A DNA stretch of 29,697 bases. It comes from CALAED01 sp937891035. GTDB lineage: Bacteria; Actinomycetota; Actinomycetes; Streptosporangiales; Streptosporangiaceae. Below are positions 18,825 through 25,089 of the stretch, in pieces. The translations under genes were made by a program, and so were the position numbers. The stretch is taken from positions 1 through 29,697 of the forward strand of contig DASQSZ010000290.1 in assembly GCA_035642125.1 (NCBI GenBank), in the 5' to 3' direction. The notes beneath the pieces are model-generated. The model made no database searches, was not told the DNA's origin, and worked only from the letters and a program-made list of their open reading frames with translations. How positions within the stretch are numbered: the first letter of the stretch is position 1; every line of letters begins with the position of its first letter.

Positions 18825-19199
18825 ATGGCGACGCCACGGCGCAAGCGGCGAGACTCCGGGCCCGATGACGCCGGCACCGCCCGGTTCACCAGGACGATCG
18901 AGGATTTCGATTGCGAGCACTGTGGAAGGTTCGTGCGGGGCAACGGGTACACGAACCACTGTCCGCACTGCCTGCACTCCAAGCACGTCGACGTCAATCC
19001 CGGTGACCGCGCGGCGTCCTGCGGTGGGTTGATGGAGCCCGTCGCCGCGGGCATCGAACGCGACCGGTATTTCGTCGTCCAGCGCTGCCGGGAATGCGGG
19101 AAACTGCTCCGCAACAAGGTCGCGCCGCACGACGACCGTGCGGTTCTCAGGCAATACTTCGGCCGCCCCATTCCCGCCACGCCGCGTTCGTCTCGCTAG
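18825..19199 (+). CDS. RNHCP domain protein (small zinc-ribbon-like)
   Basis: A 124-residue protein with Cys30/33, Cys46/49, Cys66 and Cys88/91 around the motif NHCPHC (45-49). This identifies the RNHCP family, whose function is unknown and which is predicted to bind zinc. The N-terminus is basic (RRKRR). ATG 18825 is preceded by no strong ribosome-binding site. It is the only plus-strand gene between the two minus-strand operons and is convergent with the YkgJ-like gene. RNHCP genes are found widely in actinomycetes, so it may be a bystander. Confidence 0.88.
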   Translation: MATPRRKRRDSGPDDAGTARFTRTIEDFDCEHCGRFVRGNGYTNHCPHCLHSKHVDVNPGDRAASCGGLMEPVAAGIERDRYFVVQRCRECGKLLRNKVAPHDDRAVLRQYFGRPIPATPRSSR

Positions 19200-19230
19200 C
19201 ATTCCGCGCACTCGCCCCCGGAGCGGATCA

Positions 19231-19815
19231 TCATCTGGTCCGCTTCGGCATCTCGACCGGCGCCACGGGGAGGTAGCGGTTCAACGGCGTTCCCTCGGCG
19301 GCGACGGAGTCAGATTTCGCGAATGCCGTCACAATCAGGTCTATGAGCGTGGGTGCGGTGTTGTTGATGACCCCGCGCAGCCCGTCGAGCAGCGCCGCGA
19401 GCTGGTCCGCGGTCCGCGAGCGCACGTAGTGGCAGTCGGTGTGCAGAGCCCAGTCGTAGCCGCCCGCGCCGTCGCGCTCGATACCCAGCGGATACATGTG
19501 GCACACCAGCGGACGCGATGCGTGTATCGTGCACCGGCCGTCCGGGCCGCGCCATGGGCAACGCGGCCCGCGCTGGTTGACCACCAGCCGGCCCTGTGCG
19601 TCGCGCTCGTAGTTGTCCAGGAACAGCGGACCGGACTCGCCGTTCACCTGGACGATCTGGACGCCCGCGTCGAGGAGGGGCTCTTCTTCCTCTTCCAGCA
19701 GCCAGATGTACCCGAGGCAGTCGGGGTCGGTGCACACGGCGCAGCTGGTTGAGATGCCCGCCCAGACCTTGTCGACCGTGCGCTTGAACTCGTCGAGAGT
19801 AGCTATGACCGTCAT
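19231..19815 (-). CDS. YkgJ-family cysteine-cluster protein, last gene of the radical SAM operon
   Basis: A 194-residue protein with Cys25, 28, 33, 86, 95, 105 and 128. The core CPWRGPDGRC, then CTIHASRPLVCHMYPLG, matches the YkgJ/zinc-or-iron-chelating cysteine-cluster family. Members often sit beside metalloenzymes and are thought to bind an Fe-S cluster or zinc. ATG 19815 overlaps the B12 radical SAM stop (ATGA), with AGGGGAG 3 nt upstream. This coupling suggests it works with the radical SAM enzymes, for example in cluster supply, electron transfer, or as a further modification enzyme (inference). An Asp/Glu-rich segment (EEEEE at 41-45) follows the first cysteines. Confidence 0.82.
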   Translation of the reverse strand: MTVIATLDEFKRTVDKVWAGISTSCAVCTDPDCLGYIWLLEEEEEPLLDAGVQIVQVNGESGPLFLDNYERDAQGRLVVNQRGPRCPWRGPDGRCTIHASRPLVCHMYPLGIERDGAGGYDWALHTDCHYVRSRTADQLAALLDGLRGVINNTAPTLIDLIVTAFAKSDSVAAEGTPLNRYLPVAPVEMPKRTR

Positions 19816-21734
19816 CGGCTCCCCTGGATTCGCTCGTCGCCGACCGCAAGCGGCGGGCACGGTTCGTCGTGGACCGCGAGGCTGAGCACCTCGCCCCGAT
19901 TGCGCACCACGAGCCGGTCGGCCTCGCATGTGTCGAGGAACGCGTCCAGCTCGGCCTCGTCGACCCCGGCGAGAAACGACTTGCTCCGCAGCCGGTCCAG
20001 CGAGATCACCCGGTCGCACTCCAGGTACGTCAGTGCCTGCCAACCAGTCAGCGTCCGCGTCCGCCGGGCGGCGCCGGGCCGGGTGTCCACCAGCTCCACG
20101 CGGTCCGCCGCCGGTGCGCGCTGCCGCAGGTCGCCGCGGTCGTCGTCGGCCGCCCACTTCCGTACGAGCCGGACCGCGCGCTCGGCGTACTCGGCAGGCC
20201 GGGACCGCTCGTCGGTGTAATCGAAGTCGAAGTAGTACGCGATGCGGTCCAGCGCGGCGTCGTCCAGCCCCCGGTAGAGGTAGCGGTAAGAGGCGGAGGC
20301 ACGGACGTTCGTCACCCCGTGCCGCTCCGGGCGCATGTGATACGGACTGAATCGGTCGAGCCTGAGCCGCACGGCCCCGCCGCTTGGCGGGTCGAGGAAC
20401 CAGATGGCCTCGATAATCCGCGTGATCTCGGCGTAGTCATCGTGGTTCTCGCCCGGGATGCCGTACAGCAGGTTCCAGTACACCGTGATGCCGTACTCCC
20501 GGCACCATTTGAGCAGCTGGACGTTCTTCAGGGCGGTGGTGCCCTTGTCCATCAGCTTGAGGACATGGTCCGACAGGCTCTCGATGCCCGGCTGGATGCT
20601 GGTGATCCCGCCCCGGGCGAGCTGGCCGACCTGCTGGTGAGTGAGGTTTGCCTTGACCTCGTAGAACAGCTGCACGTCGAGGGGCTCGGCCGCCAGGGTG
20701 GGCAGCAGCGTGCGGAAGTAGTGCATGTCGAGTATCTCGTCGACCGTGTCGATGGTCGACACGCCGTACCGCTCGCGCAGGTGACGCAGCTCCTCGACGA
20801 TCCGGGCGGGAGTCTTGCTCCGAAACGTCATCGTGCCGCCGTTGAGCCCGCAGAACGTGCAGTGGTTGCGCTCTCCCCACCAGCAGCCGCGCGCGGTCTG
20901 GATGAGCAACAGCGGCGGCACCCGCTCGGCCAGCCGCGGGTGCTCGCGCCGCGTCGCGAAGTATTCGTCGTAGTCCGGCCACGGCAGGGTGTCCAGGTTC
21001 TGGAAGACCGGGCGCGGCGGCGTCGTGACGATCGCATCGTCTGCATCGGCCGCTTCGGCCGCATCGTCCCGTCGGTACGAGATGCCGCCGATATCGGCGA
21101 GCGAGCCGCCGCCGCGTACGGCGTCCACCACGGCGGGGAACGACTCGTCGGCCTCGCCTGAGCAGACCACGTCGACGAAGGGGAACCGCCGGTGCAGTTC
21201 CGCCCCCATCTCGCCTTCCCAGTTCGCCCCGCCCATCACGACGACGACGTCCGGGTGCAGCTCCTTGACCCGTTTCACGACTACGAGGGAGGCGATGTTC
21301 TGCTCGAAGGTGGAGGTGAATCCGACGATGCCGTACGCGGACCAGTCGATGTCCTTGACGCAGCGCTCGACGAACTCGGTGCAGACCTGCCGGGCGTCAA
21401 GCACCCGGGCGATGTCCTTGTCGCGCATCTCCCAGCGGTCGCGCAGCGACGCCAGGAACCGCGCGTCGAGATCGGCGGCCGGCCCGTACATCGCCTCGGT
21501 GAACAGCCACTCGCCGACGAACGCCTGGTGCGGGACGACGCTCCAGTCGGTGATGAGCTCATACTCATCGACGCCGAGTTGGTCGGCCAGCTCCCAGTTG
21601 AGGTACTTGATGTCGACGGCGACGCCACGGCGGGCGAGCGCGGCCTTCAACAGGCTGATCCCGATCGCCGGCCGCTCCAGGCCGGCGAAGGGCATCGTCA
21701 CCAGGAGGACGCCCGCCGCCTCCCGACTCACCAT
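19812..21734 (-). CDS. B12-dependent radical SAM enzyme, RiPP-maturation (rSAM_ocin-1) type
   Basis: A 640-residue cobalamin-binding radical SAM protein. An N-terminal Rossmann-like B12 domain covers residues 1 to about 215, with VVMGGANWEGEMG. The radical SAM core follows, with the cluster motif CWWGERNHCTFC. Its cysteines are 284, 292 and 295 (CX7CX2C rather than CX3CX2C), followed by GLNGGTMTFRSK. That sequence is typical of the ribosomal-peptide maturation radical SAM protein 1 family, whose studied relatives methylate unactivated peptide carbons. A C-terminal domain of about 140 residues ends with AVHDEPCPPLAV. ATG 21734 is used; Shine-Dalgarno is weak (GGGGCGTGACG). It is 178 nt downstream of the peptide gene, beyond a hairpin, and overlaps the YkgJ-like gene. 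Confidence 0.93.
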   Translation of the reverse strand: MVSREAAGVLLVTMPFAGLERPAIGISLLKAALARRGVAVDIKYLNWELADQLGVDEYELITDWSVVPHQAFVGEWLFTEAMYGPAADLDARFLASLRDRWEMRDKDIARVLDARQVCTEFVERCVKDIDWSAYGIVGFTSTFEQNIASLVVVKRVKELHPDVVVVMGGANWEGEMGAELHRRFPFVDVVCSGEADESFPAVVDAVRGGGSLADIGGISYRRDDAAEAADADDAIVTTPPRPVFQNLDTLPWPDYDEYFATRREHPRLAERVPPLLLIQTARGCWWGERNHCTFCGLNGGTMTFRSKTPARIVEELRHLRERYGVSTIDTVDEILDMHYFRTLLPTLAAEPLDVQLFYEVKANLTHQQVGQLARGGITSIQPGIESLSDHVLKLMDKGTTALKNVQLLKWCREYGITVYWNLLYGIPGENHDDYAEITRIIEAIWFLDPPSGGAVRLRLDRFSPYHMRPERHGVTNVRASASYRYLYRGLDDAALDRIAYYFDFDYTDERSRPAEYAERAVRLVRKWAADDDRGDLRQRAPAADRVELVDTRPGAARRTRTLTGWQALTYLECDRVISLDRLRSKSFLAGVDEAELDAFLDTCEADRLVVRNRGEVLSLAVHDEPCPPLAVGDERIQGSR

Positions 21735-21766
21735 CGTCACGCCCCGCTCTTTCGCCTCGCATTGCC

Positions 21767-21836
21767 GGGACTTTCCCGCCGCACTGAAGGACAGGTTTCC
21801 GCCGCCCCGAAGGGACAGGTTTTCCGTCGCGCGGAA
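21767..21836. repeat. Three imperfect 22-25-bp tandem repeats in the peptide-to-rSAM leader
   Basis: Units at 21767-21788, 21789-21811 and 21812-21836 share GGGACaggTTTcCGcCGC...GAA. The last two are the closest, both with GGACAGGTTT(T)CCG. They fill the untranslated region between the hairpin and the start of the B12 radical SAM gene. They may fold in the mRNA or bind a factor; no function is established. Confidence 0.55.
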
Positions 21837-21848
21837 GACCGGAGGAAA

Positions 21849-21885
21849 GTGCCCCGGGTTGGACGTGGGCCCCTCCCCGGGACAC
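21849..21885 (-). terminator. Hairpin after the peptide gene (attenuator or processing stem)
   Basis: In the minus-strand transcript GTGTCCCGGG (21885-21876) pairs with CCCGGGGCAC (21858-21849): a 10-bp stem with one G-U pair and a 17-nt loop, followed by a short UUU. It begins 27 nt after the peptide stop. This is the classical place for a partial terminator that lets a precursor gene be transcribed in excess of its modifying enzymes. The U-run is short, so read-through or an mRNA-stabilising role is likely. Confidence 0.6.
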
Positions 21886-21912
21886 TCCGCTCGGCACGCT
21901 GGGCTCGCCCGC

Positions 21913-22041
21913 TTACTTGTGCGCCTTCTGTTCCTTGCGCGCGGGCAGAACCTTCCGCTCGATCCGCTTGCCGTCCTTCTTCTTCCGGACCGCAAGCTCG
22001 TTGATCTTCAGCTCGTCCTGCACGGTCTGACACTTGCTCAT
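21913..22041 (-). CDS. 42-residue Lys/Arg-rich peptide, candidate RiPP precursor
   Basis: A 42-residue peptide beginning MSKCQTVQDELKINELAV and ending ARKEQKAHK. It has 14 Lys/Arg against 6 Asp/Glu, a single Cys (Cys4) and no Phe, Tyr or Trp. The front half is amphipathic and could be a recognition helix; the back half is strongly basic and could be the core, with Lys, Val, Leu and Pro as possible targets. I recognise no family. The ATG overlaps the radical SAM stop (ATGA) and has an 11-nt perfect match to the 16S anti-Shine-Dalgarno. A hairpin follows. Position between two radical SAM genes and the expression signals argue for a precursor. A small accessory protein is the alternative. Confidence 0.75.
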   Translation of the reverse strand: MSKCQTVQDELKINELAVRKKKDGKRIERKVLPARKEQKAHK

Positions 22042-23009
22042 CGCGACACCTCCTTTCCTGCTCTCGTTCCGGAGCTCCGGGAGACGGCCGCGACCGGCTC
22101 GGCCAGGGCCAGCACGGCGCACGGACGGTCGTGGACCGCGATCAATGAGACGTGCGCGGAGGCGAACGACTCGTACAGGCACAGCCGGTGGCCGTGCCAT
22201 TCGCCGCGGAGCGCCATCAGGGCACGTCGCGTACCGTCCGGCTTGGTCAGGTCGGCAACGTGCCGGCCGGAGTCTCGCTGGGCGATCTCCGCGCACAGAT
22301 ACGCTCGTCCGCACGCGTCGAGATAGAGGCTCTTGCCGGTAACCCAGCAACTGTCGTCGGCGAGCAGGCCGTCGTCGCCGAACACCGACGCGGCGACCTC
22401 CGCCACCGCCTCGGGCAGCCCGTGCCGCTGGCTCGGTGTGAGCGCGAGCAGCGCCCAGTTGTCCGCCGCCCGGCCCGCCCGGCTGACCTCCGAGAAGAAC
22501 ACCCGCCGACAGCTCAGGTCGCGGCCGAGCCGCGCGACGTCGGCGAGCTCGCGCACGTTGACGCGTGAGATCGTGACCGACAGGTCGAACGGGATACCCT
22601 CTGCCGCGAAGCGCCGACAGCCGGCGACCGCGCGGGCGAACATGCCGTCGCCGCGGACGAGATCGTGCGTCTCCGGCCGGGCGCCGTCGAAGCTGACGCT
22701 CAGCCGCGTGTTCGCGTCCTTGATCGCCGCCAGGGCGCGCCGGCTGGCGAGAGTGCCGCTGGTGATGGCCTCGGTGACCATGCCGATCTCGGCCGCGGCG
22801 GTCAGCACGTCCGCGAAGTCCGGCCGGAACAGCGGTTCCCCGCCGGTGAACAGGACCCGGTCGGCCCCGGCTCGGGCGAGCTCGCGTAGCACGCCGAGCG
22901 TCTGCGCGGTGGACAGCTCGCCTGGGCGGGGACGACCAGACGCCGGGAGACACGTCTTGCACCGCAGGTGGCAGGCGTTGGTGAGCTCCCAGCTCAGCGC
23001 GAAGCTCAA
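22038..23009 (-). CDS. Radical SAM protein (CX3CX2C) directly upstream of the peptide
   Basis: A 323-residue radical SAM enzyme. It has CHLRCKTC (Cys13, 17, 20) at the very N-terminus, the SAM motif TGGEP at 55-59, and C-terminal Cys221, 233, 239, 277 and 297, compatible with an auxiliary cluster domain of the twitch/SPASM kind. The chain ends with a segment AVHDRPCAVLAL that resembles the C-terminus of the B12 radical SAM protein of this operon. The start is TTG 23009, overlapping the upstream gene's TGA (TTGA); no ATG fits better. Its own stop overlaps the peptide ATG. Likely acts on that peptide; reaction unknown. Confidence 0.9.
   Translation of the reverse strand: MSFALSWELTNACHLRCKTCLPASGRPRPGELSTAQTLGVLRELARAGADRVLFTGGEPLFRPDFADVLTAAAEIGMVTEAITSGTLASRRALAAIKDANTRLSVSFDGARPETHDLVRGDGMFARAVAGCRRFAAEGIPFDLSVTISRVNVRELADVARLGRDLSCRRVFFSEVSRAGRAADNWALLALTPSQRHGLPEAVAEVAASVFGDDGLLADDSCWVTGKSLYLDACGRAYLCAEIAQRDSGRHVADLTKPDGTRRALMALRGEWHGHRLCLYESFASAHVSLIAVHDRPCAVLALAEPVAAVSRSSGTRAGKEVSR
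22047..22057 (-). promoter_or_regulatory. Extended Shine-Dalgarno of the peptide gene
   Basis: GAAAGGAGGTG on the minus strand is fully complementary to the conserved 3' end of 16S rRNA (CACCTCCTTTC), 5 nt before the ATG at 22041. It is by far the longest match in the window and predicts very strong translation of the peptide. Confidence 0.85.
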
Positions 23010-24493
23010 CGACCGGCCCCGATCACGTCGATCGCGCCGGCCTGTTCGAGCCGGCTGACGAACTTGCGCAGCTCGTCCGCTTCGACGTCTGCGACAAACG
23101 CCTCGACGAAGTCGTGCTCGTCGACCACGCCGTCGGCGTGCTGGATGGACTCGATCATGGCCTGCTCGTCAGCGGTGATCCGTACGGTCTGGTAGCGGGT
23201 CTTGAAGAGGATGTCGCCGACGTCGGCGTACATGTCGGTCACCGCGAGGTACCGGTTGGGCTTGAAACGACGCCACTCCTGCGGGTAGTCGTCCCGAAGC
23301 TGTTGCTTGAAGACCTGGTCGGAGGACAGCTTCAGCTTCAGGTCGGGCGACAGCCCGCGCACGATGCGGTCGATACACAGCTCGCCGCTCGCGCAGCCCT
23401 CGTCGACCTTGCAACCGCCGCCGCAGTCCTCAAGCACGGGGCAGGAGGCACACGGCTCCTGCACCCACTTGAGCGTGCGGAAGACGTCGTCGAACAGCGG
23501 ATCCATCCAGATGTCGTGGATCGGCCGCTCGAGCACATTGCCCAGCCGCATCTTGGACTGGTTGCACATGCGCAGGTCACCGGTGTTCGTGATGGCGCAG
23601 AAGTACGTGCCGACGCCGCAGTTCTCGAACATGTTGCGTTCGATCAGCCGCTCGTCGAAGCAGTACGGGATGGCCGTGCCGATGCCGATGCTGCCCTTGA
23701 AGGGGAGGTCGTCGTGTGCCTGCACGATCTGGCCGATGGCCACCTTGAGCTCGGGGATGGACGGCTGCATGTGGAGCGTGTCGTCGTGGGAATTGACCTC
23801 GCCGATGCCGCCCGGCTCGTAGATGTCGTAGTAGATCGACTCGGCGCCCAGCTCCCAGGCAAGCTCCGCGATCCGGTACATGTCGTCGTGGTTGCGTCCC
23901 ATGACGACCGGGACGATGCGGACGTCATGCCCGTCCTCGACGTACTGCCGGACCGCGCGCACGGCCTTCTTCCACGAACCCTTGCGCTGGGTGATGGCGT
24001 CATGCGCCTCCGGCGTCGACCCATGGATGGAGACGCCGAAGCAGGCCAGGCGAGGATTGAAGTTCTTCAGCAGGATCTGGCCGTTGGTCACGATGGTCAC
24101 GGAACTACCGTTGTCGGACAGGTAGTCGACCATGTCCTCGAGTTCCTTTTGCGTGTACCCGTAAGTCGGCTCGCCGCCGATGAGGTACGTGTGCGGGACG
24201 CGCTGCGCCGCCAGGGTCTTGACGATGTCCCAGACGATTTCTTTGTCCCGGTCCCCGACCTTGGTACGGGTCGGGTTGTAGCACATGATGCAGTCTTCCA
24301 TGCACGCGTACGTGATCTCGATGTGCGCGAGTGTTGGAATTGAGAACAGCGGATTGATTTTGACGTCGCGTTTTGGCCCGTCTCGCTGTATGACGTAGGG
24401 ATCGACCATTCCGTAAGCCGGGGTCTTGCCACACCCCCCGCCGGCAGAGTTCGTGATCAGCGGCAGGTGTTTGCGCTGCGTAGGGGTGGACAT
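23006..24493 (-). CDS. SPASM radical SAM protein with C-terminal winged-helix-like extension
   Basis: A 495-residue radical SAM enzyme, first gene of the peptide operon. It carries an unusual N-terminal segment with GGGCGKTPAYGMVDPY before the core, CMEDCIMC (Cys64, 68, 71), and IGGEP at 105-109. A full SPASM cysteine set follows: 292, 299, 310, 348, 351, 357, 361, 367 (motif CX2CX5CX3CX5C in the second half). Residues about 410-495 form a separate domain (RYQTVRITADEQAMIESI...FVSRLEQAGAIDVIG) that looks like a PqqD/RRE-type winged helix used to bind precursor leaders; this is inferred from pattern. ATG 24493 has GAGGAGG 3 nt upstream. SPASM enzymes usually modify peptide side chains. Confidence 0.93.
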   Translation of the reverse strand: MSTPTQRKHLPLITNSAGGGCGKTPAYGMVDPYVIQRDGPKRDVKINPLFSIPTLAHIEITYACMEDCIMCYNPTRTKVGDRDKEIVWDIVKTLAAQRVPHTYLIGGEPTYGYTQKELEDMVDYLSDNGSSVTIVTNGQILLKNFNPRLACFGVSIHGSTPEAHDAITQRKGSWKKAVRAVRQYVEDGHDVRIVPVVMGRNHDDMYRIAELAWELGAESIYYDIYEPGGIGEVNSHDDTLHMQPSIPELKVAIGQIVQAHDDLPFKGSIGIGTAIPYCFDERLIERNMFENCGVGTYFCAITNTGDLRMCNQSKMRLGNVLERPIHDIWMDPLFDDVFRTLKWVQEPCASCPVLEDCGGGCKVDEGCASGELCIDRIVRGLSPDLKLKLSSDQVFKQQLRDDYPQEWRRFKPNRYLAVTDMYADVGDILFKTRYQTVRITADEQAMIESIQHADGVVDEHDFVEAFVADVEADELRKFVSRLEQAGAIDVIGAGR

Positions 24494-25089
24494 TTGCCTC
24501 CTCGATTCGCCACGACCGATGCTGACCGCTGACGACTACAGGTGAATCAGACTATTTTGAGAACCGCTTATCAGGCGTTGTCCGGTACATCAACCGCGGG
24601 CTACGCGGTCGTGGTGCTCCTTCCGCGGCCGCGTCTTCTGCCGGCCCGCTCAGCAGCGGCAACGTGTCGAAGCGTCCCAGGTTCGGCGGCGGGTTGCAGA
24701 CATCGGCGCCCGCTGCGCAGGATCGGAAGGTCGCCGGCCATAGCCATTCTTCGGCCACCGCTTCGCGTGGCGGGCGAAAGGCCTTCTTGGGCGGCGTGAT
24801 CCGCCGCACCCGGCCGGAGTGTCCATGGAAATAGTCGGATAGGGATCGTCCGAACGCGTCTGCGGCGGGTCCAGGACTCTCCCATGCACCGAATGCTAAC
24901 TAACGGAGGCAGTCCACGCAGCACCGCGAAAAGAAGCCGAAGCACGAAGCGGCAGTATCAAAATCGCTAACCGGTAATGTCCTTGACAACGCGAACGAGT
25001 GTAGTGGATAGTCTGCACGCTGAGTGACTCTGCGGATTTACTGGGGATTTTGTGGAGCCTGTCAAGATCATCGAGGTGCCCGGGGAAGT
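24494..25089. other. Divergent region between the peptide operon and the esterase
   Basis: About 600 nt with no gene I can support. It carries a good plus-strand promoter near its right end (24983-25012). On the minus strand a protein-like frame is open from about 24902 down to 24552. It includes AADAFGRSLSDYF and NPPPNLGRFDTLPLL, but has no convincing start or ribosome-binding site and weaker codon bias than its neighbours. It could be a gene remnant. The promoter of the minus-strand peptide operon should lie here too, but I see only weak boxes. Confidence 0.45.
24983..25012 (+). promoter_or_regulatory. Strong housekeeping-type promoter for the esterase-P450 genes
   Basis: TTGACA (24983-24988), an 18-nt spacer and GATAGT (25007-25012). 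Transcription would begin near 25020, about 70 nt before the esterase ATG. Confidence 0.65.

Noticed and set aside
19222..19244. Hairpin AGCGGA-N11-TCCGCT between the convergent RNHCP and YkgJ-like genes
   Set aside because: A 6-bp stem with an 11-nt loop, no T-run, and partly inside coding sequence; too weak to call a terminator.
21735..21995. N-terminal extension of the B12 radical SAM protein, or a second peptide with NLSL/NLSF repeats
   Set aside because: The frame would start inside the peptide gene and run through the hairpin and repeats. Family homology begins at MVSREAAGVLLV, and no ribosome-binding site supports an upstream start.
24494..24600. Promoter for the peptide operon
   Set aside because: Candidates such as TTCTCA-N17-TGTAGT on the minus strand are too far from consensus. 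A promoter must exist here or further upstream, but I cannot place it.
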